A DNA stretch of 64,000 nucleotides from Lentibacillus kapialis (GCF_014646635.1 NZ_BMNQ01000002.1:62264-126263), one strand, 5' to 3'. Numbered from the stretch's first letter, positions 9,473 to 21,616 are shown. Notes: generated by a model from the sequence alone, not told the origin. Numbers and translations are program-made.

Positions 9473-9620
9473 CCCAACTTAACGGGTCAGCCCCAACTGA
9501 CCATATTCGATAGGCAAATACTCAGTCGGCGGCAACTGTCGTTAAGATCCGATTCTGTTCAACTAACATTCTGGGAGAGCAGGAAGAATTTCTTCCATTG
9601 AATGAAGTTTCACTTTATTG
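9473..9620 (+). repeat. Dispersed repeat family B, copy 1 (full length)
   Basis: About 148 bases. Left part: AACGGGTCAG and CTGACC pair in a small hairpin. Middle: GGCAACTGTCGTTAAGATCC and GATTCTGTTCAACTAACATTC. Then comes a private hairpin GGAAGAA/TTCTTCC, and a right end GAATGAAGTTTCACTTTATT. The same order of blocks recurs, inverted, at 41084-41229, and in shorter form at 41231-41309 and 28985-29058. It occupies the gap between recD2 and the zinc-ribbon gene. Confidence 0.75.
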
Positions 9621-9660
9621 TTCTATGCTTGTCCAAATTCCAAAAAAATATACATGGTAT

Positions 9661-11985
9661 TCACATAAAATCGTATGGCGTTATTTCTTCCTCTTCCACT
9701 TCTTGAACGTGAGCTGAATCAAAATTCTGCAAACGTTCACGAAGCTGCTCCTTTAGCGACGTGAACCGCTGATTGGAGTCTAATGTTTTAATTCCTCGTA
9801 AAAATGCACGTTTATCCCCGCATATAATCAGTGACTTCTTGCTTCTGGTTATGGCTGTGTAGAGCAAATTCTTCTTCAGCATACGATGATATGCTGAGAC
9901 CACCGGCATGATAACAATTGGAAACTCACTTCCCTGTGATTTATGGATAGAGATGCAGTAGGCGTGCATGATATTCACGTAATCCTTTCGCTCATAGACA
10001 ACTTCTCTTCCATCAAAATCCACAACAAGCTGTTCTGTGTGATCAACGTTTTCATCTTCTTCAAAGATAGCAACAACGCGACCTATATCACCATTATATA
10101 TAGCATCTTCGGGCTGATTAATTAGTTGCAATACTTTATCACCAATACGGAACACGGTCTCTTTTGTTCGAACTTCCCGTTTCTCAGTTGATGAAGGGTT
10201 TATGAGAGACTGCAAATGGCGATTGATTTCCGTTATACCTGTTTGTGATCGGTACATTGGCGCCAGGACCTGAATGTTTTTCAGATCGATTCCTTTTGCT
10301 TTTGCCCGCTCAAACACAGCAGTAACAATATCAATCAGTCGTTTTTCGCTGCAAGAGATAAAACTGAAGTCCCTTGCGTTCTGCAACACATTTCGATCAC
10401 ACGCGTCCTGCTTAATCAAATGGGCCAATTCGATTATTTTTGAGCCTTCCTTTTGCCGATAGACTTCATGGAGACTGACATATGGAACCTGTCCACTTGA
10501 GATCAAATCAGCCAGAACTTGTCCGGGACCGACTGATGGTAACTGATCCTCATCACCTACAAGCAATACTTGCATATCATCCGGAATGGCTTTGAACAGA
10601 CTGTTGGCAAGCCAAATATCAACCATGGAAAACTCGTCAACGATTAAATATTTCCCTGCCAATTGCTCATGCTCATTCTTCTCAAAACCATTTTGCCCGT
10701 CCCACCCCAATAAACGATGAATCGTAACTGCCGGAAGACCTGTTGATTCGGTTAAACGTTTGGCCGCTCTTCCTGTAGGTGCTGTTAAAATAAAGGGATA
10801 ATTTGTTTCAGAATCATAGTCTTTTGGATCAGATGAGATACTATGTATTTCTGCGTAAGCATTAAGAATTCCTTTGATGACGGTTGTTTTGCCCGTTCCA
10901 GGACCACCGGTAACAATCATTAACTTTGAACTAAGCGCCTGTTGAATGGCCTCAAATTGTTCTTTGCCGTAACTTAATACTTCTTCTTCTTCGATATGGC
11001 CGATAATTTTCATCAATTCCGCTAAAGGGATATCATGTTCAACAGGTTTGGAAATCAACCGCATTAGATTGGCTGCAAATCCGTCCTCAGCGTAATATAG
11101 TGATGGAAGATACACATTCCCACCGCTCATGATCACTGTTTTTTTCTGATTTAGTTCCTCAAGACGATTGGTAACCATCTCACTTGTTAGCGTGTCATCA
11201 GGGTTCACCAGTAAATCAATCACCTGCCTGAGACATGTTTCAATAGGCAAATATACATGGCCATCCTGTACATTTTTTTGCAGTACATAAATACACCCCG
11301 CGCCGATGCGGTTTGGATGTGTTAGTGATAAACCGTTCTCCCGGGCTATATGGTCAGCCGTCTGGAAGCCAAAGCCTTCAATATCAAACACATACTGATA
11401 TGGATCTTCATTTAATACATGAATAGCTTCGTCCTTATATTTCTTATAAATCTTTTGAGCCATCTTAAGACCTATTCCATAGGCGGACAAATAAACCGCA
11501 ATATGCTCGAATCCTTGGTTTTCTGCCAACTTCTCGGCAAGCTGATCGGCTTTATCTTTTTTTAAGCCGGGAACATTCGCCAATACCTTCGAATCATTTA
11601 AAATCCTGGAAATGGCATTATCTCCAAGTGCCGTGACAATTTTTTCTGCCGTTTTTTTACCGATTCCATGGAACATATCGCTCGAAAGGTAAGCAATCAA
11701 TCCATCTTTTGTGTCAGGAATAAACGTTTGATAAGAAGAAACTTTATATTGCAAACCAAATTTAGCATGCCGTTCAAAATTCCCATAAAAATAATAGGCG
11801 GCTGTTTCCTGGAGATCCGAAAAATAGCCTTTCATAACAATATCCTTCTCGTTGTAATCTTCATTTGTTTCAAGTATTTTAATTTTGGCGATGGAGAAGT
11901 TTTCTTGATCATTATGAAAAATTGTATACAGCAGTTCTCCTTTTATGAAACCCCGCTCCTGATGAGATTGTTCATCCGCTACCAT
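9661..11985 (-). CDS. recD2: ATP-dependent 5'-3' DNA helicase RecD2
   Basis: A superfamily 1B helicase of 774 residues that acts without RecBC; in B. subtilis (YrrC) it affects replication fork progression and repair. Visible parts: helix-hairpin-helix segment with HGIGKKTAEKIV near residues 106-117, Walker A GGPGTGKT at 360-367, Walker B DEFSMVD, and a C-terminal UvrD-like domain with AYCISIHKSQGSEF. The ATG at 11985 follows GAGG at eight bases. The TPR gene stops 18 bases upstream, so both are likely in one transcript. Confidence 0.95.
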   Translation of the reverse strand: MVADEQSHQERGFIKGELLYTIFHNDQENFSIAKIKILETNEDYNEKDIVMKGYFSDLQETAAYYFYGNFERHAKFGLQYKVSSYQTFIPDTKDGLIAYLSSDMFHGIGKKTAEKIVTALGDNAISRILNDSKVLANVPGLKKDKADQLAEKLAENQGFEHIAVYLSAYGIGLKMAQKIYKKYKDEAIHVLNEDPYQYVFDIEGFGFQTADHIARENGLSLTHPNRIGAGCIYVLQKNVQDGHVYLPIETCLRQVIDLLVNPDDTLTSEMVTNRLEELNQKKTVIMSGGNVYLPSLYYAEDGFAANLMRLISKPVEHDIPLAELMKIIGHIEEEEVLSYGKEQFEAIQQALSSKLMIVTGGPGTGKTTVIKGILNAYAEIHSISSDPKDYDSETNYPFILTAPTGRAAKRLTESTGLPAVTIHRLLGWDGQNGFEKNEHEQLAGKYLIVDEFSMVDIWLANSLFKAIPDDMQVLLVGDEDQLPSVGPGQVLADLISSGQVPYVSLHEVYRQKEGSKIIELAHLIKQDACDRNVLQNARDFSFISCSEKRLIDIVTAVFERAKAKGIDLKNIQVLAPMYRSQTGITEINRHLQSLINPSSTEKREVRTKETVFRIGDKVLQLINQPEDAIYNGDIGRVVAIFEEDENVDHTEQLVVDFDGREVVYERKDYVNIMHAYCISIHKSQGSEFPIVIMPVVSAYHRMLKKNLLYTAITRSKKSLIICGDKRAFLRGIKTLDSNQRFTSLKEQLRERLQNFDSAHVQEVEEEEITPYDFM

Positions 11986-12003
11986 ACGAATAACCTCACT
12001 AAC

Positions 12004-12672
12004 TTACATGTCGGTATTATCCCATACCTCCATGATTTGTTTTTTAGCATTTGCTGCCAGGGCATGCTCAGGCTGTACCGCCAATGCATGATTGAAATGA
12101 TCTAATGCTTCAGATAGATTTTCCTCATATAGAGCAACGACACCCAGATTGTAATGTGCATCGCTATGGTTACTATCCAGCTCCAGAACTTTTTGAAAAA
12201 CAGGTTTGGCTTCGTCAATATGCTCACTTTGTGCTAATGCCAGCCCGTACTGAAACGTGAATTCTGTATCTTCCGGGCTTAGATCTGTTGCACGCATTAA
12301 ATATGGGAGTGCCAGTTTAAATTGCTCTTGGTGAAAGAATGTCATGCCAAGCAGATAATATGCATGAGCCTCTTCAAGGCCAATCTCAATTACTTTTAAT
12401 AAATTTTGCTGAGCTTTTTGGAATTCAGATTTTTCATAATAGAGATTACCCAGTCCGTAATAAGCAGTAGCTGCATGTTTATCCAGTTCAATTGCTCGTT
12501 CGTAAAAACGCCGAGCACGTTCTGCATCATTTATATGCAACAATAAATTACCGAAATTAATATATCCGAGCGGATCTTTTGGATTTTCTTCTATAATATC
12601 ATTAAACAGTTCGGCTGCTTCCTCGTACTTCTGCTCTTTCATAAGCTCAATCGCTCGTTCATTTTTATCCAT
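12004..12672 (-). CDS. yrrB: Tetratricopeptide repeat protein (YrrB-like)
   Basis: A 222-residue protein made almost entirely of 34-residue TPR units (for example AIELMKEQKYEEAAELFNDI, then NFGNLLLHINDAERARRFYE). It has no signal peptide or membrane helix, so it should be a cytosolic scaffold for protein contacts; the partner is unknown. The start at 12672 (MDKNERAIE) follows AGAGGTGA; the longer frame to 12759 has no ribosome site. Same place, between mnmA and recD2, as yrrB in B. subtilis. Confidence 0.9.
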   Translation of the reverse strand: MDKNERAIELMKEQKYEEAAELFNDIIEENPKDPLGYINFGNLLLHINDAERARRFYERAIELDKHAATAYYGLGNLYYEKSEFQKAQQNLLKVIEIGLEEAHAYYLLGMTFFHQEQFKLALPYLMRATDLSPEDTEFTFQYGLALAQSEHIDEAKPVFQKVLELDSNHSDAHYNLGVVALYEENLSEALDHFNHALAVQPEHALAANAKKQIMEVWDNTDM

Positions 12673-12804
12673 CAACTCACCTCTCTTCCGGATATGTAAT
12701 ACGCGTTCACACTGTATGTAACGAGCCCGTAGTCCCCCAAATGGGAGATGACGGGCCATAAATGTTTACTTCAGAAAGGTCCCCCGCTGAAGGGTAGTTT
12801 CAAT

Positions 12805-15071
<2,267 letters not shown>

Positions 15072-15162
15072 TTTTATTACCCTTTCCGGATTCTTACTAT
15101 TTCAGATACAGATTGCAGTCATCCCCGAGCAATCCGTCTCTATTAGAACAATCTTACACATT

Positions 15163-15582
15163 CTATATATAAAACATATACGCATCATGCAATTCATCAT
15201 TTTCATGCTGTTTCAAGTCTTCCAGTGTGGTGGTATCCAGCACTTCTTTGACTGCGTCTCTTATACGCATCCATAGTGCTTGTTTCGCCGGCTCTTCATT
15301 CTCCATCCCTTCAACAGGCGAAATAGGACCTTCGAGCACGCGGATAACATCGCCTGCTTTTATATCACGGGGGTCTTTTGCCAGTTCATAACCGCCATAT
15401 GCACCACGTATACTTTTGACCAGTCCTGCATTCCTTAGTGGAGAAGCCAGCTGCTCCAGATAATGCTCAGATAATTCCTTCTCCCGTGCTATTGCTTTCA
15501 AGGAAATCGGTCCATTGCCATACTTTCTGGCCAGTTCCAGCATAATGGTCAAACCGTAACGGCCTTTTGTCGAAATTTTCAT
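15163..15582 (-). CDS. cymR: Rrf2 family transcriptional regulator CymR
   Basis: A 139-residue Rrf2-type winged helix protein (MKISTKGRYGLTIMLELA; HTH with LSEHYLEQLASPLRNAGLV; wing SIRGAYGGYEL). CymR represses cysteine and sulfur-uptake genes together with CysK. The three Fe-S cysteines of IscR are absent: no cysteine occurs in the protein, which fits CymR rather than IscR. The start at 15582 follows GAGGTG; three extra codons upstream were dropped. It is divergent from rarA and heads the cymR-iscS-mnmA group. Confidence 0.93.
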   Translation of the reverse strand: MKISTKGRYGLTIMLELARKYGNGPISLKAIAREKELSEHYLEQLASPLRNAGLVKSIRGAYGGYELAKDPRDIKAGDVIRVLEGPISPVEGMENEEPAKQALWMRIRDAVKEVLDTTTLEDLKQHENDELHDAYMFYI

Positions 15583-15637
15583 TAAATACACCTCGCGACA
15601 AGCTTAACGTTCATTATCATTATTTACAATACAAAAT

Positions 15638-15667
15638 ATTATAGCATGAATAGCCTGTCTCTTGCAT
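15638..15667 (-). promoter_or_regulatory. Probable SigA extended -10 promoter of cymR
   Basis: TGCTATAAT on the minus strand gives a perfect -10 (15638-15643) with a TGn extension. A weak ATGCAA lies 18 bases further up as a -35. Confidence 0.65.
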
Positions 15668-15733
15668 TTTAACACAATCAGAATTACGCTTTTTACATAT
15701 ACATCTTATTATTTTATAAAAAGGACGATTAAA

Positions 15734-17020
15734 TTGAAACAAAAACCACTTGCATTTCGTATGCGACCTGAACACATAGATGACATTATCGGACAAGACC
15801 ATCTGGTGGGAGACGGCAAGATACTTTCACGTATGATTCAGGCAGAGCGTCTAGCATCCATGATTTTGTTCGGACCTCCCGGAACCGGAAAAACTTCCAT
15901 GGCCTTTGCACTTGCCAGAAGTCTTCAACTGCCGGTCAGAATGCTTAATGCGGTTGTTGACAAGAAAAAAGATATGGAAATCGTTGTTGAAGAAGCAAAA
16001 ATGAACGGGCAGGCCGTATTGGTGCTTGATGAGGTCCACAGACTGGATAAGGCAAAACAAGATTTTTTGCTTCCTCATATTGAAAGTAACCTTATAACAC
16101 TGATTGGCTGCACCACCAGTAACCCTTATCATTCTATTAATCCTGCAATCCGCAGCAGATGTCATTTATTTGAGCTTTACCCATTAAAAATAGGCGACAT
16201 CAAGACTGCGATTAAACGAGCTTCAGAAAATGAACAATATGGACTTGGCTCTCAATCCATAGAATTAAAGGAAGAAGCACTGGAGCATCTGGCTTTGGCA
16301 GCCAATGGTGACATGCGTACAGCATTGAACGGACTTGAACTCGCTGTATCTTCTACACCAAAAGACACAACAGGTAAAGTGGTTATCACACTTGACGCCG
16401 CTGAAGAATGCATGCAGAAGAAAAGCTTTTCTCATGATAAAGACGGTGATGCTCATTATGATGTTTTATCGGCTTTTCAAAAATCGATTCGAGGCAGCGA
16501 TGCCAATGCAGCGCTCCACTATCTCGGCCGACTGATTGAGGCGGGCGATCTTGACAGTATCGCTCGCCGCATGATCGTCTGCGCATATGAAGATATTGGC
16601 CTGGCCAACCCGCAGGCCGGACCTCGTGCTGTATCCGCCGTGCAAGCTGCAGAACGTCTCGGTTTCCCTGAAGCGCGTATACCACTGGCTGTTGCAATCG
16701 TAGAACTTGCGTTGTCACCTAAATCCAATACAGCATATAAAGCGCTGGATGACGTTCTTTCCGATATTCGCAGCGGAAAAAGCGGAGATGTACCAGCCCA
16801 TTTAAAAGACTCCCATTACCAGGGTGCACAAAAGATGGGGCGGGGAGTGGATTATAAATATCCGCATAATTTTGAAAACAACTGGGTTAATCAACAATAT
16901 TTGCCGGATACTATCAAGAATAAAAAATATTACAAGCCAAAAGACAGCGGCAAATTTGAACAGCAACTAAAGCAGGTCCATGACAAAATACAGGAGGAAA
17001 AAAATAATACTAGATTTTAG
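15734..17020 (+). CDS. rarA: Replication-associated recombination protein RarA (MgsA, AAA+)
   Basis: A clamp-loader-like AAA+ ATPase of 428 residues that acts at stalled forks. Walker A GPPGTGKT is at residues 47-54, Walker B VLVLDEVHRL near 100, and NPAIRSRCHLFEL is the sensor/arginine-finger region. The C-terminal MgsA tetramerisation part has YEDIGLANPQAG. The frame is open upstream, but a TTG at 15734 behind AAAAAGGA gives the N-terminus MKQKPLAFRMRP expected for the family. Divergent from cymR, as in B. subtilis (yrvN). Confidence 0.94.
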   Translation: MKQKPLAFRMRPEHIDDIIGQDHLVGDGKILSRMIQAERLASMILFGPPGTGKTSMAFALARSLQLPVRMLNAVVDKKKDMEIVVEEAKMNGQAVLVLDEVHRLDKAKQDFLLPHIESNLITLIGCTTSNPYHSINPAIRSRCHLFELYPLKIGDIKTAIKRASENEQYGLGSQSIELKEEALEHLALAANGDMRTALNGLELAVSSTPKDTTGKVVITLDAAEECMQKKSFSHDKDGDAHYDVLSAFQKSIRGSDANAALHYLGRLIEAGDLDSIARRMIVCAYEDIGLANPQAGPRAVSAVQAAERLGFPEARIPLAVAIVELALSPKSNTAYKALDDVLSDIRSGKSGDVPAHLKDSHYQGAQKMGRGVDYKYPHNFENNWVNQQYLPDTIKNKKYYKPKDSGKFEQQLKQVHDKIQEEKNNTRF

Positions 17021-17106
17021 AAGTATAATTCTTTTTTCAGACGGTCAAACTAAACAATAAGGTGGAACCTTTCGTTTGACTGTAATTGAAAAAGGAGTTG
17101 AAATTA

Positions 17107-17772
17107 ATGGTTAAAGTGAGACAGGATGCATGGTCACATGAAGATGATCTGCTCCTAGCAGAAACGGTGTTGCGGCATATAAGAGAAGGCAGCACCCAAT
17201 TACATGCATTTGAGGAAGTTGGTGATAAATTAAACCGCACCTCTGCTGCATGTGGCTTTCGCTGGAATGCTGAAGTAAGAAATAAATATAATGATGCAAT
17301 CGAACTTGCAAAACGACAGCGAAAAGAGAAAAAACGCGAAACAGCCAGAAAAGCAAAACAACCGGTCATCACGGTATCTCAAAATGAACAGAATAATTAT
17401 ATGGAGACCACCAAAACGAAAGAGAAATATGAGCAGCTTGAACAACAACCAATAACAATGGATTCTGTGATTGACTTTTTAAAACACGTAAAAAAAGACT
17501 ATCAGGCTTCCAATCAATCAAAACAGTCATTGGAACAAATACAGCAGGAAAACGAGGCATTAAGGAACGAAATAAGTGATTTGGAAGGTAAATTGACCCG
17601 TACAGCGAAACAGCTTGAAACTGTACAAGAGGATTACCAAGTATTTATGCAAATTATGGATAGAGCACGAAAAATGACTGTCTTTGAAGACCAGAATTCA
17701 TTAAAATCCCCTTCGTTCAGAATGGATAAAAATGGTAATTTACAGCAGGTCGCAGATGGACCAAATCAGTAA
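17107..17772 (+). CDS. rsfA: RsfA family prespore transcription regulator
   Basis: A 221-residue protein. The N-terminal 60 residues form a Myb/SANT-like DNA-binding domain ([18 protein letters not shown], then [15 protein letters not shown]), followed by a basic stretch and a coiled coil at about 135-190. This architecture is that of RsfA, which modulates SigF-dependent genes in the B. subtilis forespore. The ATG at 17107 lies ten bases after AAAGGAG. In B. subtilis rsfA is elsewhere; the site next to rarA and the 6S RNA is different. It could be a paralogue rather than the RsfA orthologue itself. Confidence 0.85.
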   Translation: MVKVRQDAWSHEDDLLLAETVLRHIREGSTQLHAFEEVGDKLNRTSAACGFRWNAEVRNKYNDAIELAKRQRKEKKRETARKAKQPVITVSQNEQNNYMETTKTKEKYEQLEQQPITMDSVIDFLKHVKKDYQASNQSKQSLEQIQQENEALRNEISDLEGKLTRTAKQLETVQEDYQVFMQIMDRARKMTVFEDQNSLKSPSFRMDKNGNLQQVADGPNQ

Positions 17773-17796
17773 ACATAACATAAAGATGAAACTGCA

Positions 17797-17829
17797 AAAA
17801 GGAATCGGCGTTTTAACCGATTCCTTTTA
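17797..17829. terminator. Bidirectional terminator between rsfA and the 6S RNA
   Basis: AAAAGGAATCGG and CCGATTCCTTTT pair over a short loop and leave a T-run on both strands. It can end rsfA on the plus strand and stop read-through from the 6S RNA on the minus strand. Confidence 0.85.
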
Positions 17830-17856
17830 ATAAGCATATAGAATGTATGTATCTAT

Positions 17857-18040
17857 CAATCCCAATTGTGCCGTCTGTTGAGAAGTTTTGATCCCGCTCC
17901 AGGCAGGTGGGCGCCCTGTTCCATATTTGTTGCGCTTCCCCTTTTCAAGGGCTTGCACTCAATACGAAAACCTATTCAGGCTCCCTTTAATATAAGTGTT
18001 CGGTCAAAACGAATATACCAGACGTACACATCAGGATTGA
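17857..18040 (-). ncRNA. ssrS: 6S RNA (SsrS/BsrA type)
   Basis: About 184 nt that binds housekeeping RNA polymerase by mimicking an open promoter. A long closing stem is visible: CAATCC (17857-17862) pairs with GGATTG (18034-18039), TGTG with CACA, CGTCTG with CAGACG (18019-18024), then GTTTTGATC (17885-17893) with GGTCAAAAC (18002-18010); a structured apical region follows. Strand was set by the pRNA start: on the minus strand the RNA contains GTTTTGACCGAAC, the complement of the known B. subtilis 6S-1 pRNA that begins GUUCGGUCAAAAC. Its place between the rarA region and aspS matches bsrA. The exact ends are inferred from pairing. Confidence 0.88.
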
Positions 18041-18155
18041 AAAAGTTATTCCCTTTATGATCTTTAAAGATATAGTAACATATACAAAATGTATTATCAA
18101 TATTCACTCTCAGAAATTATGCGAAAGTAACCATTATCCAGCCTCTTTCCATTCC

Positions 18156-19922
18156 TTACTCTTTGTCATTAACTTGAATCGACAGTTCATCCAGCTGTGT
18201 CTTACTGACATCATTTGGGGCATTCGTAAGCAAATCGGAAGCCGAAGCAGTTTTTGGAAATAGGATTGTATCTCTCAAGTTCGAGCTTCCAGACAGCAGC
18301 ATGACAATTCTGTCAAGACCCAAAGCAATTCCGCCATGTGGTGGTGCACCGTACTCCAAGGCTTCAAGTAAAAAACCAAACTGCTCATCTGCCGCTTCTC
18401 TTGTGAAACCTAATACATCCAACATCTTCATTTGTTGCTCTTTCTTATGAATACGTAGAGATCCCCCGCCAAGTTCATAACCGTTCAACACAAGGTCATA
18501 CGCGTTGGCCCTCACATCACCTGGTGAGGTGTTAAGTTTATCAAAGTCTTCCTCAACAGGCATTGTAAACGGATGATGCGCTGCAAAATAACGTTCAAGA
18601 TCCTCATCATATTCCAAAAGCGGCCAATCGGTAACCCAAAGAAAATGGAACGTGTTTTCATCAATCAGGTCCAATTCTTTTCCGAGCTTGAGCCTTAATG
18701 CGCCTAAACTATCATAAACAATAGATGTTTTATCACTGCCAAATAAAAGCAGATCACCATCAGCAGCAGTGGCACGCTCAATCAGCCCGTTTTTCTCTTC
18801 ATCTGAGAGAAATTTAGCAATAGGGCCTGTTAATTGTCCATCATCTACTTTGAGCCATGCCAAACCTTTAGCACCATATACTTTAACAAAGTCTGTCAAT
18901 TGATCAATATCCTTGCGAGAGTAATTAACTGCTTGTCCTTTAACATTTAATAAACAGACTTTTCCGCCTGATTCAATGGCTCCTTTAAAGACTTTAAACG
19001 ATGATTGTTCCACGATATCGGAAACATGGATCAATTCCATCCCAAAACGCGTATCAGGTTTGTCGGAGCCAAACCGTGCCATCGCCTCATCATATGGCAT
19101 TCGCGGCAGAGGCAAGGAAATATCAACATTGCCGACTTCTTTTAACACACGCCTCATCATTTGCTCAGTCATGTCCATAATATCATCGCTGGTCAAAAAT
19201 GACGTTTCAATATCAACCTGAGTGAATTCCGGCTGTCGATCCGCCCGCAAATCCTCATCCCTGAAACACCGGGCTATCTGATAATATTTTTCAAAACCGC
19301 TCATCATAATCAGCTGTTTAAAAAGTTGCGGAGACTGTGGCAATGCATAGAATTGCCCATGATGCACCCGGCTTGGCACAAGATAGTCTCTTGCACCTTC
19401 AGGTGTACTTTTCGTTAAAATGGGGGTTTCCATTTCCAGAAACCCGTCATCATTCAAAAAGCTTCGAATTGCCTGTGTTGTTTGGTGTCTCATTTTAAAT
19501 GTTTCCTGCAGCTTATTTCTGCGCAAATCAATGTAACGATACTTTAAACGCAAGTCTTCAGCAACATCCGTATCATCCTGGATTAAAAATGGTGGTGTCT
19601 TTGCTTTATTTAAAATGGTCAAATCTTTAGCAACAACTTCAATTCGCCCCGTCGCGATTGCCGGGTTAATCGTTCCTTCATCACGTTTGACCACACTTCC
19701 AGTCACCTCCAGAACATATTCGGTCCGGACTCCTTCAGCCGCTTCCAGTGCAGCTTTCGAATGATCCGGATTGAACACAACCTGTACAAGACCGGACTTG
19801 TCACGCAAATCAATAAAAATCAGGCCACCCAGATCACGGCGTTTTTGAACCCAACCTTTCAGCAACACTGATTCTCCAATATTTTGTTCACTTAATCTTC
19901 CGGCCAGCACTCGTTCACGCAT
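18156..19922 (-). CDS. aspS: Aspartyl-tRNA synthetase
   Basis: Class II synthetase of 588 residues. Order: OB-fold anticodon-binding domain ([20 protein letters not shown]), catalytic core with motif 2 [18 protein letters not shown], bacterial GAD insertion, and motif 3 [15 protein letters not shown]. The ATG at 19922 shares its A with the hisS stop (TAATG) and is eight bases from GGAGG; an ATG two codons up is too close to that site. The operon is read from the T-box in front of hisS. The yrvM (tcdA) gene that follows aspS in B. subtilis is absent. Confidence 0.97.
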   Translation of the reverse strand: MRERVLAGRLSEQNIGESVLLKGWVQKRRDLGGLIFIDLRDKSGLVQVVFNPDHSKAALEAAEGVRTEYVLEVTGSVVKRDEGTINPAIATGRIEVVAKDLTILNKAKTPPFLIQDDTDVAEDLRLKYRYIDLRRNKLQETFKMRHQTTQAIRSFLNDDGFLEMETPILTKSTPEGARDYLVPSRVHHGQFYALPQSPQLFKQLIMMSGFEKYYQIARCFRDEDLRADRQPEFTQVDIETSFLTSDDIMDMTEQMMRRVLKEVGNVDISLPLPRMPYDEAMARFGSDKPDTRFGMELIHVSDIVEQSSFKVFKGAIESGGKVCLLNVKGQAVNYSRKDIDQLTDFVKVYGAKGLAWLKVDDGQLTGPIAKFLSDEEKNGLIERATAADGDLLLFGSDKTSIVYDSLGALRLKLGKELDLIDENTFHFLWVTDWPLLEYDEDLERYFAAHHPFTMPVEEDFDKLNTSPGDVRANAYDLVLNGYELGGGSLRIHKKEQQMKMLDVLGFTREAADEQFGFLLEALEYGAPPHGGIALGLDRIVMLLSGSSNLRDTILFPKTASASDLLTNAPNDVSKTQLDELSIQVNDKE

Positions 19923-21205
19923 TAGCATTTCCTCCTGAAAAGTTTTCCCTTCAAAAACCCGGGTAATTCAGTCAGTGACACTTCTACCTGATCACCAGTT
20001 GTCATTTCTTTCACATTTATGGTCTTCTTTTTCAGCTCAGTTGTACCTAAAATCAGGACATATTTGGCATGATAACGGTCGGCAGCTTTAAATTGAGCCT
20101 TCAACTTTCGGTCCTGATAATCCCGATCAACCTGAATACCATTTGTGCGCAAATCATGAATAATTTGAACTGAAGCTTCATCGGCCTCATCGTCAACTGT
20201 TACAATAAAGCAGTCCAAATCCTCACCTGAAGGTATTTCAATATTCTCAGCTTCCAGTGCCATCATTAACCGCTCCAGGCCCATGCCAAAACCAATTCCT
20301 GGTGTTTCGGGACCGCCTAGCTCTTCTATCAAACCGTTATACCTGCCGCCGCCGGCTAGTGTGGTGATCGCACCAAATCCTTCAGCTTCACTCATAATTT
20401 CAAATGCGGTATGATTATAATAGTCGAGCCCCCGTACCAAATTCGCATCAACCTCATAATCAATGTCCATCAGCGATAAATAATTTTTGACCTTTTCAAA
20501 ATAAGCCTTGGAATCCTCATTCAAATAATCAAGAACAGATGGGGCATCTTTCATCGCAGGATGATCTTTATCGGTTTTACAATCCAAAATGCGCATTGGA
20601 TTTTGCTTAAGCCTTGTCTGGCAATCGCTGCATAATTCATCTTTATAGGGTGTAAAATGATCAACTAATGCCTGACGGTGGCTCTCTCTGCTATCCTTGT
20701 CTCCTAGCGAGTTAATCACAAGTTTTAGTGACTTAAGACCAAGCTCACGGTAACAAGTCATTGCCAGATCGATGACCTCAGCGTCCACCGCCGGATCAGC
20801 ACTCCCCATCACCTCGACGCCGAATTGATTAAGTTGCCGCATCCTGCCCTTTTGTGGACGTTCATATCGGAACATTTGGGCAAAGTAATATAGTTTGACC
20901 GGCTGTTTTGGATTTCCGTGCATTTTATGTTCCACAAAAGACCGGACAACCGGCGCAGTGCCTTCAGGTTTTAGTGTCAGACTCCGCCCTCCTTTGTCCT
21001 CAAACGTATACATCTCTTTTTGAACAATATCCGTCGAATCACCAACGCCCCGCTGAAAAAGTTCGGTGTGTTCAAATAAAGGTGTGCGGATTTCTTCAAA
21101 GTGATATCTATTACAAATATTTTTAATCGTTTCTTCAACAAACTGCCACTTTGCCGCTTCTTCCGGCAGAGTATCGGCCGTTCCGCGTGGAGCTTTTATA
21201 TTCAT
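19922..21205 (-). CDS. hisS: Histidyl-tRNA synthetase
   Basis: Class II synthetase of 427 residues. Visible signatures: [16 protein letters not shown] at the N-terminus, motif 2 [18 protein letters not shown], the histidine-specific loop [27 protein letters not shown], and a C-terminal anticodon-binding domain from about residue 330. The ATG at 21205 is eight bases after AAGGGGG; a GTG seven codons upstream overlaps that site. A T-box leader precedes it and aspS follows with a one-base overlap. Confidence 0.97.
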   Translation of the reverse strand: MNIKAPRGTADTLPEEAAKWQFVEETIKNICNRYHFEEIRTPLFEHTELFQRGVGDSTDIVQKEMYTFEDKGGRSLTLKPEGTAPVVRSFVEHKMHGNPKQPVKLYYFAQMFRYERPQKGRMRQLNQFGVEVMGSADPAVDAEVIDLAMTCYRELGLKSLKLVINSLGDKDSRESHRQALVDHFTPYKDELCSDCQTRLKQNPMRILDCKTDKDHPAMKDAPSVLDYLNEDSKAYFEKVKNYLSLMDIDYEVDANLVRGLDYYNHTAFEIMSEAEGFGAITTLAGGGRYNGLIEELGGPETPGIGFGMGLERLMMALEAENIEIPSGEDLDCFIVTVDDEADEASVQIIHDLRTNGIQVDRDYQDRKLKAQFKAADRYHAKYVLILGTTELKKKTINVKEMTTGDQVEVSLTELPGFLKGKLFRRKC

Positions 21206-21344
21206 CCACAGTACCCCCTTAGTCACTCAAATGATCGGTTCGTTAAATTCCTATTGCCGGACCACTCCCGGACATAGGCTTTCACAGACCGGATTGTCGC
21301 TTTCATCACCTTACCATATAACTAACGGTTTAACATTGCTCAAA

Positions 21345-21616
21345 CAACAAAAAACTTCCGTCTCCCTTATGATAATAAGGGACGGAAGTTCAACCGCGTT
21401 GCCACCCTGGTTGGTGCTGTTTAAAAGCACCCGCTCTTCACAGTTAACGCCTGCAAAACGTCTATACCTACTTGTTATTATTCGATACAGAACCTAAGGA
21501 ATGTCGTTCATCAGGTCTAATTGCGAAAATGCTTTCAGCCGATGACATTTTCTCTCTTTGCAGCAGAAATCTGATTACTCTTTCCCTCACTGGTTAATTT
21601 CATTTCATATTGAATG
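21345..21616 (-). promoter_or_regulatory. T-box leader of the hisS-aspS operon
   Basis: The T-box AGGGTGGCAACGCGG is at 21394-21408 (minus strand), followed by a terminator of AACTTCCGTC and GACGGAAGTT arms with a T-run (21349-21391). Stem I shows AGAGAG and GCTGAAAG. Downstream of GAAC lies GACAT (21501-21505), which contains both GAC (Asp) and CAT (His). The gap between hisS and the small HTH gene holds this leader and its promoter. Confidence 0.93.

Noticed and set aside
17857-18040. 6S RNA on the plus strand
   Set aside because: The pairing is symmetrical, but the pRNA sequence itself, not its complement, is on the plus strand, so the RNA must be read from the minus strand.
17866-18060. 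ORF of 64 codons over the 6S RNA
   Set aside because: It has no ribosome site and lies inside a structured RNA.
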